Program-made: the position numbers and the translations under genes | In this document: in pieces, positions 1 through 8,510 of the stretch | How the letters are laid out: the number at the start of each line of letters is the position of its first letter | Position numbering within the stretch: the stretch's first letter is position 1 | Notes under the pieces: generated by a model | Database searches by the model: none | What the model was told of the DNA's origin: nothing | The model's input: only the letters and a program-made list of their open reading frames with translations | NCBI RefSeq assembly: GCF_001049895.1 | Contig: NZ_CVPE01000006.1 | Span: 828,503 to 892,502 of the forward strand | Length of the DNA stretch: 64,000 nucleotides | Source of the DNA: Rubeoparvulum massiliense | GTDB lineage: Bacteria; Bacillota; Bacilli; Rubeoparvulales; Rubeoparvulaceae | Direction of reading: 5' to 3'

Positions 1-228
1 CTCTCCTATCGACATTATAGAACAGAATTATCAATTGAGAAAACAGAATTTATAAAATTGTTAATCACTTGAAACGAACTGGAGAAAAAAGACTTATAAT
101 TACTATAACAGATTGATTTTACTATTGATACAGTTTTATTATATGATCTCCAATACCTTATCTGCAACTATTTTCCACCATTTACACTGCCTATATGCTA
201 CAATATTGAAAGATAAGGAGGTTGTCTA

Positions 229-723
229 ATGACACAGACCAAAAAGAGCATTTTCCGAATCATAGCCCTCTTCATGTTTAGCTTGCTCATTATTTCTGGC
301 TGTAGTAGTCAAGATGAGAGCACTCCGATCATTCCTAATCAATTTAATGAAGGCACCCATCTGATTTTTCTCTTTACCGCACCTGGCTGAACACAATGCC
401 AAGGGCAACTGGTGCAGTTGCAAGAAGAATGGGAGCAGCTCCAACGCAAAGGGGTGCAGTTCCACGTATGGAATGCTGGTACCAGTGAAGAGAATCGACT
501 TCTTGAGGAACAGCTGAAGATCACCGCCTTTACCATTCAAGGCGATCCTGATCTGACACTTCATCGAACATTTGGCCTTACAGAGATTGAGAACAACTAT
601 GAATATGCATTACGAGGATATGCGATCATCCACCAAGGCACGCTCATTGAGGCGAAGGCAGTCCCACTCCTTTCTGATATGGCCGTACATATCGCTGATA
701 AGGCAGCGAAGCAGCAAAATTAG
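229..723 (+). CDS. Candidate selenocysteine-containing thioredoxin/peroxiredoxin-like lipoprotein (in-frame UGA = Sec54)
   Basis: The gene starts at ATG 229 behind AAGGAGG (215-221) and reads in one frame to TAG 721-723, interrupted only by TGA at 388-390 (codon 54). Residues 1-25 form a lipoprotein signal ending in I-S-G-C25. After it comes a beta strand ending in APG, then U54-T-Q-C57, which lines up with the CxxC/UxxC redox site of thioredoxin-fold and AhpC/TSA-like proteins. The downstream sequence (QLVQLQ, an FHVWNAG strand, a GDPDLTLHRTFGL helix) continues the same fold with no frameshift. A perfect 7-bp hairpin with loop GUG lies 15 nt after the UGA. Likely role: membrane-anchored thiol/selenol redox enzyme facing the outside. 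A plain nonsense mutation, or restart at GTG 412 behind AAGGG, is the alternative. A standard gene caller would report only the second half. Confidence 0.6.
405..421 (+). promoter_or_regulatory. Candidate bacterial SECIS hairpin
   Basis: Bases 405-411 (GCAACTG) pair perfectly with 415-421 (CAGTTGC), leaving the loop GTG at 412-414. The loop G lies 21 nt after the UGA at 388-390. Known bacterial SECIS elements sit immediately downstream of the UGA and have a short stem and a small apical loop with a G in its first two positions. This hairpin meets those rules. The lower stem is not convincing by eye. Confidence 0.5.
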
Positions 724-756
724 TAAAAATTGAATTATAGAATACTACTAAATAGC

Positions 757-800
757 AAAAAAGCTGTTCCCCAAAATCATCTTGGGTAGCAGCTTTTTTT
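757..800. terminator. Bidirectional intrinsic terminator
   Basis: AAAAAAGCTG at 757-766 pairs with CAGCTTTTTT at 790-799, with an inner CCCAA/TTGGG helix. It has A- and T-runs on both sides and lies between two convergent genes. Confidence 0.85.
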
Positions 801-807
801 GTTTGAA

Positions 808-1791
808 TTATGCTCGTACCATCTCTTTTTTGCTCTTACGTTCTGGAAGAACCCGTTCAATGCGCTCAATAAACTGGTTGATCCAGAGTTGAAAGGTAGG
901 ACGTGCGACTACCCAATCGCCTATCTTCACTGCAGACCAGCCTAGTAAAATACCACCAATCAGATCCAAAATCCAATGGATTCCAAGATATACGGTGGTA
1001 AAGATTACCGTCACATTAAAGATCACCATAATCCATCTGAAAAACCGATTTTTTTCTCGTAAAGCCATGATAATAATGGCTGTAGCAATGGATGTATGCA
1101 TGCTTGGAAATGCGTGATTAAAGCTAGGTACCTTCGCTCCTGATACTAGCCAATGGCGATAATTAACGATAGGGTCTGTAAAGAATGTACCATCAAACAT
1201 GTTTTGTACTTGCCAAACCTGATAGGATTCGACCCAGAAGTGGAAGGGTAAAATCATCACATATTGTAGAGCATGGAAGGCAAAAATAGCCTGTACCACT
1301 TTTACTGGTTGTTTCGTTGCCACATAGTAGACTGCCATGACTGCAGCTGGAACCACAAAGCCATGAACATAGATCGGCACTAAAATCTGATCCAGCCAAG
1401 GTGTAGCGAACTGACGAATAAACATCCCATCATTGAAAGGAATGCTGTGTAAAAAATGATTCATTGGAATCAAAAAGTCAAACAATCCATTGGGATGTAC
1501 CAATTCATATTTTAGCTGCCAAACATGCATCTTAAAAACAAGCATATTGAGAACGTAATAGGCAATTCCTAAAATTGCAGCAGCCCAAAAATAACTACGT
1601 GATCGCTCTTCTGCCTTAATCATGGCAGGTATACAGGGAATGAGCAAGAAAATAAAAAATTGAGCGCGCTCATGTTCGGGTGACAAGATTAACGCGATGC
1701 AAAAAAGCAGGAGAGCAAGCGGCAGATACCAGCGGATCCAGTTATTTCTCTGAATCACACTCTTTTCATAAAGTTCCATTTGCAATCCCAT
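808..1791 (-). CDS. PAP2-superfamily integral membrane phosphatase/phosphotransferase
   Basis: A 327-residue polytopic membrane protein with about eight hydrophobic segments. Two signature motifs of the PAP2 (lipid phosphate phosphatase / inositolphosphotransferase) fold are visible: PSMHTS near residue 228 and GIHWILDLIGG near residue 267, holding the paired catalytic histidines. The long N-terminal membrane part and the wide spacing resemble the PAP2_3 (Aur1/Ipt1-like) subgroup more than short PgpB/YodM types. Likely substrate: a lipid phosphate or phospholipid headgroup at the cell membrane, not identifiable from sequence. Start choice is uncertain: ATG 1791 has a poor ribosome site, and the Met at residue 5 follows a GGGA. 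It stands alone and faces away from the UbiD-family gene. Confidence 0.75.
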   Translation of the reverse strand: MGLQMELYEKSVIQRNNWIRWYLPLALLLFCIALILSPEHERAQFFIFLLIPCIPAMIKAEERSRSYFWAAAILGIAYYVLNMLVFKMHVWQLKYELVHPNGLFDFLIPMNHFLHSIPFNDGMFIRQFATPWLDQILVPIYVHGFVVPAAVMAVYYVATKQPVKVVQAIFAFHALQYVMILPFHFWVESYQVWQVQNMFDGTFFTDPIVNYRHWLVSGAKVPSFNHAFPSMHTSIATAIIIMALREKNRFFRWIMVIFNVTVIFTTVYLGIHWILDLIGGILLGWSAVKIGDWVVARPTFQLWINQFIERIERVLPERKSKKEMVRA

Positions 1792-2002
1792 CCTAATCGA
1801 AGAATATAGTTAGGCATCATAGCTTTTGAATACCAGCCATGAAGCCATAAAAACATTTTACCTCCAAATCAGCCTCCATCGCAACAAAAAATATTACAGC
1901 TTTGTTGCAAGCATGCTGGATTCTCTTTCCTTATGTATTGATGTTTGTCACATGATCGTTTAGGATGATTAAAGATGGCGAAGAAAAGAGTGAGGTGCAA
2001 AC

Positions 2003-3760
2003 ATGCATACCAATCTACGTTCGTTTATAGAAGTTTTGCAACAGGAAGGGGAACTGGTAACCATTGATGCACCAGTGGATCCCTACCTTGAACTGGCAGA
2101 AATCCACCGCCGAGTCATCACTGAGGAAGGACCTGCCCTTCTCTTCACCAATGTGAAAGGAAGCCCATTTCCTGTCATTACCAATATGTTTGGAACCATG
2201 AGACGGGTTGATCTCTGCTTTGGCCCGAAGCCAGAGGCCTTTGTTCGACAGCTTGTAGGAGCTGTAGATCATCTAATGCCTCCACGACCCTCTGCATTGT
2301 GGCAGGAACGGAAGCTCTTCTATGACTTATTAAAAATCGGTACGAAGAGAGTTTCAGCCAATCGTGCTCCCATTTCCGAAGTTCGTTCTGAGCAGGTACA
2401 GCTCACAAAGCTTCCCGCTCTCACCAGCTGGTCTGAGGATGGAGGCCCTTTTGTTACACTTCCTTTAGTCTATACAGAAGATCCCCATACAAAGCAGCAT
2501 AACCTGGGGATGTATCGGATTCAAATCTATGATGATCAGCACACCGGGATACATTGGCAAATCCATAAGGGTGGCGGTTTCCATTACTATGAGGCCGAGC
2601 AGATGAACCAACCACTACCTCTGACCTTAATGCTTGGTGGTCCACCTGCCCTAATCATCACTGCCATCGCCCCATTACCAGAAAAGGTGCCTGAACTGGT
2701 CTTTACATCGCTCTTAATGAACGATAAGGTTCATCTCTATCAAGAAGAAGGATATCCTCATCCCCTCGTAGCAGAGGCTGAATTTGCTTTTGGCGGCTTG
2801 GTTCCTCCCCATGAGCGAAGGCTAGAAGGGCCATTTGGCGACCATTATGGCTATTACTCCCTCGCCCATGATTTTCCCATCTTCCACGTAAAGAAGATGT
2901 GGAGACGTAAGGATGCCATCTATCCTGCTACTGTGGTAGGTAAACCGATTCAAGAGGATTATCATATCGGTGACTATCTGCAACGCTTAATTTCACCACT
3001 CTTCCCCATGGTGATGCCTGGTGTAAAGGCTCTGAAGGCCTATGCAGATACGGGGGTCCATGCCCTTGCAGGTGCCATCGTGCGTGAAAGCTATTACCGT
3101 GAAGCATTAGCTACAGGCTTTCGGATCTTAGGGGAGGGTCAACTCACACTAACCAAGTTCTTAATGCTAACCGATGTTCCGTGTAATCTAGAAAAGTTTG
3201 ATACATTACTAGAGAGTATTCTTGCTCGTTTTCAACCAGCGCGCGATCTGATGATCATCAATGATACATCCATGGATACCTTGGATTATACAGGACGCCA
3301 ATTCAATAAGGGTAGCAAGGCCATCATGATCGGGATCGGACAACCAATCCGTCAGCTCTCCCGCGAGTATCGTGGTGGTCAATTACCTGGGGTTCATGAT
3401 GCCCAAGTATACTGTGGTGGTTGTCTCGTTGTTTCCGGTCCTACCTATGAAGAAGATCCAGAGTTTGCTCAGCATCTTGTTGACGAAGCTCAAGAGCAGT
3501 TGACAGGCTGGCCCTTGGTGATTCTTACAGATGATGCGAGCATCGCACAGCGTAGCGATCTCTTCCTCTGGAGTGTCTTCACACGTTTTGATCCAGCCTA
3601 TGATATCTATGCTCGTTCCGAGATTCGGCGGAATAAAATCTGCTATGAAGGGGCGATTATAATCGATGCAAGAATGAAACCCTTCTATCCTGATACCGTT
3701 GAAACCGATCCTGCTACAAAAGCACTAGTTGATGAACGGTGGAATCAATACTTTAAATAA
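2003..3760 (+). CDS. UbiD-family prenylated-FMN decarboxylase
   Basis: A 585-residue UbiD-family protein. The GMYRIQIYDD...TGIHWQIHKGGG stretch and the EGPFGDHYGYYS motif near residue 275 match the substrate/prFMN-binding core, including the catalytic Glu. The family uses prenylated FMN to decarboxylate aromatic or unsaturated acids, as in ubiquinone or futalosine-route menaquinone synthesis and aromatic acid breakdown. At 585 residues it is longer than E. coli UbiD (about 497), like some menaquinone-pathway members. No ubiX or mqn gene is next to it, so the substrate cannot be assigned. The start ATG 2003 follows GAGGTG. It is a single-gene unit closed by a strong terminator. Confidence 0.8.
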   Translation: MHTNLRSFIEVLQQEGELVTIDAPVDPYLELAEIHRRVITEEGPALLFTNVKGSPFPVITNMFGTMRRVDLCFGPKPEAFVRQLVGAVDHLMPPRPSALWQERKLFYDLLKIGTKRVSANRAPISEVRSEQVQLTKLPALTSWSEDGGPFVTLPLVYTEDPHTKQHNLGMYRIQIYDDQHTGIHWQIHKGGGFHYYEAEQMNQPLPLTLMLGGPPALIITAIAPLPEKVPELVFTSLLMNDKVHLYQEEGYPHPLVAEAEFAFGGLVPPHERRLEGPFGDHYGYYSLAHDFPIFHVKKMWRRKDAIYPATVVGKPIQEDYHIGDYLQRLISPLFPMVMPGVKALKAYADTGVHALAGAIVRESYYREALATGFRILGEGQLTLTKFLMLTDVPCNLEKFDTLLESILARFQPARDLMIINDTSMDTLDYTGRQFNKGSKAIMIGIGQPIRQLSREYRGGQLPGVHDAQVYCGGCLVVSGPTYEEDPEFAQHLVDEAQEQLTGWPLVILTDDASIAQRSDLFLWSVFTRFDPAYDIYARSEIRRNKICYEGAIIIDARMKPFYPDTVETDPATKALVDERWNQYFK

Positions 3761-3763
3761 TGG

Positions 3764-3808
3764 AAAGAGCGATGCACCCCTGCTTTGGGAGCATCGCTCT
3801 TTCGTTTT
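3764..3808. terminator. Intrinsic terminator
   Basis: AAAGAGCGATGC at 3764-3775 pairs with GCATCGCTCTTT at 3791-3802, followed by CGTTTT. It lies between the convergent UbiD-family and DUF1450 genes. Confidence 0.85.
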
Positions 3809-3827
3809 AACTACTGACTCGGTCCGC

Positions 3828-4061
3828 TTATGGACGTGGCACCTTAATAAAACGTGCTACCTTCTTCAACACGGTCTCCTCGTCAGGACCTGTGACATAC
3901 ATGTTATTCACAACGACAAATGGCTTTTTATATCCAATTCCACAATAGGATTGACAGCCGATCTTGATCTCCGCCTCTGGGTCAAGTTCACGTAATTTGG
4001 GGAGCAGTGTTTTCATATTAATACTTTTGCAGGTATCACAAATTCTAAATTCGTTCGCCAT
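3828..4061 (-). CDS. DUF1450 (YuzB-like) small protein
   Basis: A 77-residue protein starting MANEFRICDTC. It shows a CxxC near the N terminus, then IGCQSYCGIGYKKPF, VVVNNMYVTG and VLKKVARFI, the pattern of DUF1450 (YuzB-like) proteins of Bacillales. Four cysteines in two pairs suggest a thioredoxin-like [2Fe-2S] ferredoxin fold, but no function is known. The start at ATG 4061 is preferred over an upstream start because conserved sequence begins there and AAAGGG lies upstream. Confidence 0.7.
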   Translation of the reverse strand: MANEFRICDTCKSINMKTLLPKLRELDPEAEIKIGCQSYCGIGYKKPFVVVNNMYVTGPDEETVLKKVARFIKVPRP

Positions 4062-4176
4062 GCTCCATACCCTTTCTCTTCTTGTCACTTTACGTGTACA
4101 ATTCATTTCATAGAGTCTATTATAACAGAAGCAAGGAAAAACTACAGCCTAAGCCATCTGAAAGGAGCTGTCACCA

Positions 4177-4767
4177 TTGAATCGTGAACCTCATTATTTC
4201 TTGGCCATTCCTATTCCACCAGCACAGCGTCTTCTCATGAAGCAACTCATGGAGCAATTGGCTGCCCGCTTCCCGTTTCAGACGTGGGTACATCCTGACG
4301 ATACACATATTACACTTCATTTCTTTGGTAATCGGACAAGCATGGAGCTCGAGAGGATTGTGGCGGCATTCTCTCAAGAGTTTCAAGAAAGATCCTTTCC
4401 CCCTTTTTATTTACGGGTAAGTCATGGGGGAACCTTTGGACAACCAGAGAAACCACGCATTCTCTGGTTAGGTTTGAAGGGTGATCTCCCGCCGATCCAT
4501 CGCCTCCATGCTCGGCTCGAACAGCGGATTATCCAGCTTGGCTTTCCCCACGAAGAACGGGCTTATCGCCCTCATATTACCATAGCACGCCGTTTTGCCG
4601 GGGATCGCTTTCAGCTCGAACAGCTTCAGCATACCTTAAGCAAGTGGCCAGCTATCCCACAGCTTGAGGAGCCCTTTCTCGTAGATCATTTTGTGCTTTA
4701 TCAAACCTGCTTCGATCAGCTTCCCATGTATCGACAGCTTCATACATTTGAGCTCCGACAAGGCTAG
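4177..4767 (+). CDS. thpR: RNA 2',3'-cyclic phosphodiesterase (2'-5' RNA ligase family)
   Basis: A 196-residue 2H phosphoesterase. The two HxTxx motifs are visible as HITLHFFG (near residue 46) and HITIAR (near residue 131), the paired catalytic histidines of the LigT/ThpR family. It opens 2',3'-cyclic phosphates on RNA ends; the older name reflects ligase activity seen in vitro. The start is TTG 4177, set by AAAGGAG at 4161-4167. It is monocistronic, with a terminator at 4788. Confidence 0.85.
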   Translation: MNREPHYFLAIPIPPAQRLLMKQLMEQLAARFPFQTWVHPDDTHITLHFFGNRTSMELERIVAAFSQEFQERSFPPFYLRVSHGGTFGQPEKPRILWLGLKGDLPPIHRLHARLEQRIIQLGFPHEERAYRPHITIARRFAGDRFQLEQLQHTLSKWPAIPQLEEPFLVDHFVLYQTCFDQLPMYRQLHTFELRQG

Positions 4768-4787
4768 AAGTAAATCGATCGTTGAAT

Positions 4788-4820
4788 AAGCTGAACTCCA
4801 GCAAGGAGTTCAGCTTTCTT
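4788..4820. terminator. Intrinsic terminator
   Basis: AAGCTGAACTCC (4788-4799) pairs with GGAGTTCAGCTT (4805-4816), with loop AGCAA and T-rich flanks. It sits between convergent thpR and pepF. Confidence 0.85.
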
Positions 4821-4850
4821 ATCTTCATTCATTGCCTGCTCTTTTGAACC

Positions 4851-6656
4851 TTATTCCTCCATCAATGCTTCCATCTGGTCAAGGATATCCGTAAATACAT
4901 CAAGGGCTGCTGCAATGGGCTGGGTAGAGGTCATATCCACACCTGCTCTTTGTAGAAGCTGAATAGAGTAAGCGCTACCGCCGCTCTTTAAGAATTGTAA
5001 GTACGCTGCTACAGCATGCTCACCCTTCTGTAAGATGCCTTGTGCCAAGGCAGTTGCTGCGGAGAAGCCTGTAGCGTACTTATACACATAAAAATTATTG
5101 TAGAAATGGGGGATCCTTGACCATTCTACAGCGATCAATGGATCACTCACCATGTCTGGTCCATAATATTTTTGATTGAGCTCCAAATAGAATTGATTGA
5201 GGATCTCCGCTGTGAGAGAACCACCCGCTTCAACATGGGCATGGATGAGCTTTTCAAACTCTGCAAACATGGTTTGGCGGAAAACGGTTCCCTTAAATTG
5301 ATCGAGATAATGATTGAGTAGATACATCTTTAACTGCCGATCATTGGTTTGCTCCAATAAGTGGTGAATCAAAAGCGATTCATTAGTGGTCGATGCCACC
5401 TCTGCCACAAAGATGGTGTAATCGGAATAGACGAATGGTTGAGTCGCTCTGGAATAATACGAGTGAACAGAGTGACCCATCTCATGGGCTAAGGTGAACA
5501 TGCTATCGAGATTATCCATTTGGTTCAATAAGATGTAGGGTGCTGTGCCATAGGTACCACTGGAATAGGCTCCACCACGCTTGCCTGGGGTCTCATAGAC
5601 GTCTATCCAACGGGATTCATAGGCTTTACGTACCACCTGAAGGTATTCCTCACCTAATGGTTGTAAGCCCTCTACAACCTTCTCCTTGGCTTCTTCGTAT
5701 GGGATGACCAGGTCCACATCCTTCACCATGGACGTATAGATATCATACATATGTAGCTCATCTACACCTAGCAATTGCTTACGAAGACGAATATAACGAT
5801 GCATTTGTGGCAGATATTTTTCCACCGTCTCTAATAGATTACTATAAACCTCAACAGGAATATTATCCTCATCAAGGGCTGCTTCTAATGCGGAGCTGTA
5901 TTTCCGAACTCGCGCATTGAATACCGTTCTCTTCACCGCTGCATTGAGCATGGCAGCAAAGGTATTATTGTAATTCTTATAACGCTCATAGAAGGTGTGG
6001 AAAACTTCCTTCCGTACTTCACGATCAGGGGATTGTTGAAGGGGTACGAAATTTCCCTTGGTTAATGGAATCTCTTTGCCTTCTTCATCGTGAACATTGG
6101 GAAATTGCAGGTCAGCATTATTCAACATGTTATAAATATTGTTGGGCGCTAAGGCAATCTCTCCTGCCTGTGCTAGTAACGCCTCTTCTTCCTTGGAGAG
6201 GACATGTGCCTTCAACCGTGTAACCTGTTCAATGGCATGGCGATAGAGGCTGAGCTCTGGCTGCTGTAAGTATTGCTCTAGGGTTTCATCAGGGATGGCT
6301 AGGAGCTCTGGTGTCATGTAAGAGATGGCTGCACCAAATTGTACATAGAGGCCCATTGCACGATCCACAAGTCCTTGGTAGGTGGAATTGGCTGTATCCT
6401 GATCACTACTCATATGGGCATAATTATACAAGCGTAAAATATGCTCCAAGAGATAATCCTTCAATTGTAAGGCTTCTAGTAATGTTTTTGCAGAACTGGC
6501 TAGCTTCCCTTCATATTCCTTCAATTCAGGAAGCCTACGTTTCATCTCTTCAAATTTTTGCTCCCATGCTGCATCAGACTCATACATCTTCTGTAGATCC
6601 CACTTATACTTTTCTGGTATTTCTGTTCGTGAATGATAACGTACGGCATTTCCCAT
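4851..6656 (-). CDS. pepF: Oligoendopeptidase F (M3B zinc metallopeptidase)
   Basis: A 601-residue M3-family peptidase. The zinc site AHEMGHSVHSYY (HExxH) lies near residue 391, and the downstream Glu helix (FVAEVASTTNE) gives the third ligand. Length and the N-terminal helical region match PepF, a cytoplasmic enzyme that cleaves peptides of roughly 7-17 residues. The start at ATG 6656 follows AAAGGAGG. It is monocistronic, with 90 bp between it and the HAD gene upstream. Confidence 0.92.
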   Translation of the reverse strand: MGNAVRYHSRTEIPEKYKWDLQKMYESDAAWEQKFEEMKRRLPELKEYEGKLASSAKTLLEALQLKDYLLEHILRLYNYAHMSSDQDTANSTYQGLVDRAMGLYVQFGAAISYMTPELLAIPDETLEQYLQQPELSLYRHAIEQVTRLKAHVLSKEEEALLAQAGEIALAPNNIYNMLNNADLQFPNVHDEEGKEIPLTKGNFVPLQQSPDREVRKEVFHTFYERYKNYNNTFAAMLNAAVKRTVFNARVRKYSSALEAALDEDNIPVEVYSNLLETVEKYLPQMHRYIRLRKQLLGVDELHMYDIYTSMVKDVDLVIPYEEAKEKVVEGLQPLGEEYLQVVRKAYESRWIDVYETPGKRGGAYSSGTYGTAPYILLNQMDNLDSMFTLAHEMGHSVHSYYSRATQPFVYSDYTIFVAEVASTTNESLLIHHLLEQTNDRQLKMYLLNHYLDQFKGTVFRQTMFAEFEKLIHAHVEAGGSLTAEILNQFYLELNQKYYGPDMVSDPLIAVEWSRIPHFYNNFYVYKYATGFSAATALAQGILQKGEHAVAAYLQFLKSGGSAYSIQLLQRAGVDMTSTQPIAAALDVFTDILDQMEALMEE

Positions 6657-6746
6657 GGAAATCCTCCTTTAATTAACATTAGATATATTTTCTGTTTTTA
6701 ATTCCTTACTTCCTGCTACAGAATACTTATGTACCCAAATTGATCA

Positions 6747-7214
6747 TTATTTACGTAGTGTAGCGATTAAGCGATTGGTCTGAAAGAAGAGTTCCAAAGC
6801 ATTCTCCATGGCAGGAACCACCATATCACTCTGTAATAATGTGGATGTGGCACACCCTTCCGTACCCAAGATGGCAATGGCTAACGCTGCCTCCTGAAAC
6901 ATCAGTTCATCATTACTTCCATTACCAAAGACCACCACATCACCAGATAAGTCCTTAATATAGGCTGCTTTTTGCTCAGCCTGTTGACCAGGAGCAATCA
7001 CATGAATATGAATAGGTAAATCAGCACACTCCTCCGCCACCGTACCATTGGTATCTGCTGTAATCACATGGAGCTGGATGGAATGTGCCAATTGCTTGAT
7101 CCCTTCCCGAACAGTAAGGGGCACCTTCCCATCCATCGCCAATGTACCATTAAAATCAAAGACCGCATGTTGAAGCTCTAAGGTTTCACGGCCTGGTATG
7201 GTTATTCTTAACAC
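6747..7214 (-). CDS. Soluble HAD-family protein resembling the P-type ATPase P-domain
   Basis: A 155-residue HAD-fold protein. Motif I is D20-F-N22-G-T24. The nucleophile Asp is present, but the usual +2 acid is Asn, as is typical for members close to P-type ATPases (DKTGT) rather than phosphatases (DxD). Motif II is probably VITADTNGT, and motif IV is GNGSNDELM. No cap domain or membrane segment is visible. It may be a soluble phosphatase-like or regulatory domain; the substrate is unknown. Confidence 0.7.
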   Translation of the reverse strand: MLRITIPGRETLELQHAVFDFNGTLAMDGKVPLTVREGIKQLAHSIQLHVITADTNGTVAEECADLPIHIHVIAPGQQAEQKAAYIKDLSGDVVVFGNGSNDELMFQEAALAIAILGTEGCATSTLLQSDMVVPAMENALELFFQTNRLIATLRK

Positions 7215-7269
7215 GTTCTCTCACCCCCTATTTTTTTATTATAGCAAAATCCAGCACCCTTGCTCTTAC

Positions 7270-7635
7270 TTAACGAAAAACAAAATGAAAGAGGTTCCCA
7301 TCTGCATCCTCAAAATTCTCTCGGTATGCATGATGTCCTGCTAATGTAAGATACTCGTTCCATGCTTCCTGTTGCTCCTTCGAGATGATGAACTCCAGAT
7401 GGGAGATCCCTTTCTTCGCACCCTCTAAGCGTTTACTTCCCTCTCTGTGATGGCTCTGTTCAAACAGCGCGATCTTCTGATCCCCACAGCGATAAAAGAT
7501 GGCATCACCATAATCACCTTCCACTTCAAGCCCCAAGATGTCCCCATAAAAATGTTTCTGCTTCTCTAAATCCTTCACAAAAATCACAACCGCATGGAGC
7601 CCCTGAATGGGTGATGGTTGCTTCATCCAATCCAA
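7270..7635 (-). CDS. VOC (glyoxalase/bleomycin resistance/dioxygenase) superfamily protein
   Basis: A 121-residue single-module vicinal-oxygen-chelate protein: LHAVVIFVKDLEKQKHFYGDILGLEVEGD at the start, HLEFIISKE in the middle and DADGNLFHFVFR at the end. A His in the first strand and a C-terminal F-H could be metal ligands. It probably dimerises. Substrate unknown; such small VOC proteins act as lyases, dioxygenases or binding proteins. Confidence 0.75.
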   Translation of the reverse strand: MDWMKQPSPIQGLHAVVIFVKDLEKQKHFYGDILGLEVEGDYGDAIFYRCGDQKIALFEQSHHREGSKRLEGAKKGISHLEFIISKEQQEAWNEYLTLAGHHAYRENFEDADGNLFHFVFR

Positions 7636-7820
7636 CCACTTTTCATAATTTTCTTTTTATTATAATATATTCGATCCCCACCGGCTAGAGAAGAGGATTG
7701 GATCACACCTTCCATGTAGGCCAAGGCACAATCTGACGCTCTTCGGTAGCCAAATGGCTAGGGGCACATATACTAGGACAAAAGCCGAATTCAAGTACCT
7801 CACAGAAAGGTTGGAGTCCT

Positions 7821-8423
7821 ATGACTGCGTATCTCCGTCTTCTTCATGCATCGCCTGGTGCACCTGCTGTAGATGTTTATGCCAATGGCTTAAAAATAGC
7901 CAGTAATCTAGACTACCGAGAATTTACTCCCTATCTCGCCTTACCAACAGGCTCATACAATATCCAGGTCTTTCCTGCTGGTCGTCGTACCAATCCCGTC
8001 TTAACAAGTAATCTAACTGTCCCTCCCAATTCCATTCAGACTGTTGCTGTCATCGATCAGCTCCCCCATCTCCGTTTACTACCTATGCCTGAACCAAGAA
8101 TGGAACGACGGCCCAATCTCGTTCATCTCCGTTTTGCCCAGCTCTCTCCCAATGCCCCTGCCATCGACCTCCGCCTCTCCCATGGCGCTACACTATTTCG
8201 AAATATTCACTTTGGCCAGGTGACACCGTATATTTCACTCCATCCTGGAACATATACGCTAGATCTCTATCGAGCGGGGACCAATGAACGTCTTCTTCAT
8301 GTTCCTAATGTACATCTCCATGGAAATCGCTTTTATACCGTCGATGCCATCGGCCTTGTCGGCGGTCGTCCTCCATTAGAGGTATTGATTCCGCTGGATG
8401 GCAACTCTTATTTAACCTCGTAA
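7821..8423 (+). CDS. DUF4397-domain protein, two tandem repeats
   Basis: A 200-residue protein with two similar halves. Each starts LRLLHASPGAPAVDVYANG / LRFAQLSPNAPAIDLRLSH and continues with a TPYLALPTGSYNIQVF / TPYISLHPGTYTLDLY strand pair, the pattern of DUF4397. It has no signal peptide, although many DUF4397 proteins are exported; in Bacillales they are often small proteins of unknown role. The start ATG 7821 follows AAAGGTTGGAG. A terminator at 8459 closes the unit. Confidence 0.75.
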   Translation: MTAYLRLLHASPGAPAVDVYANGLKIASNLDYREFTPYLALPTGSYNIQVFPAGRRTNPVLTSNLTVPPNSIQTVAVIDQLPHLRLLPMPEPRMERRPNLVHLRFAQLSPNAPAIDLRLSHGATLFRNIHFGQVTPYISLHPGTYTLDLYRAGTNERLLHVPNVHLHGNRFYTVDAIGLVGGRPPLEVLIPLDGNSYLTS

Positions 8424-8458
8424 AGCTGCAAAGATGAAAGCGATGAATTAGATTAAGA

Positions 8459-8497
8459 AAAAGCACAGGATCAAGTGGCGATCCTGTGCCTCTTTTT
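8459..8497. terminator. Intrinsic terminator
   Basis: GCACAGGATC (8463-8472) pairs with GATCCTGTGC (8480-8489), with A-rich and T-rich flanks on the two sides. It lies between convergent genes and probably works both ways. Confidence 0.85.
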
Positions 8498-8510
8498 GGT
8501 TCTGAATTAC

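Noticed and set aside
412-723. An independent 103-residue gene starting at GTG 412
   Set aside because: It has an SD-like AAGGG, but this would lack a signal peptide and the redox motif. The upstream frame has a strong ribosome site, a clear lipoprotein signal and the same frame on both sides of the UGA. Kept as the alternative for the selenoprotein reading.
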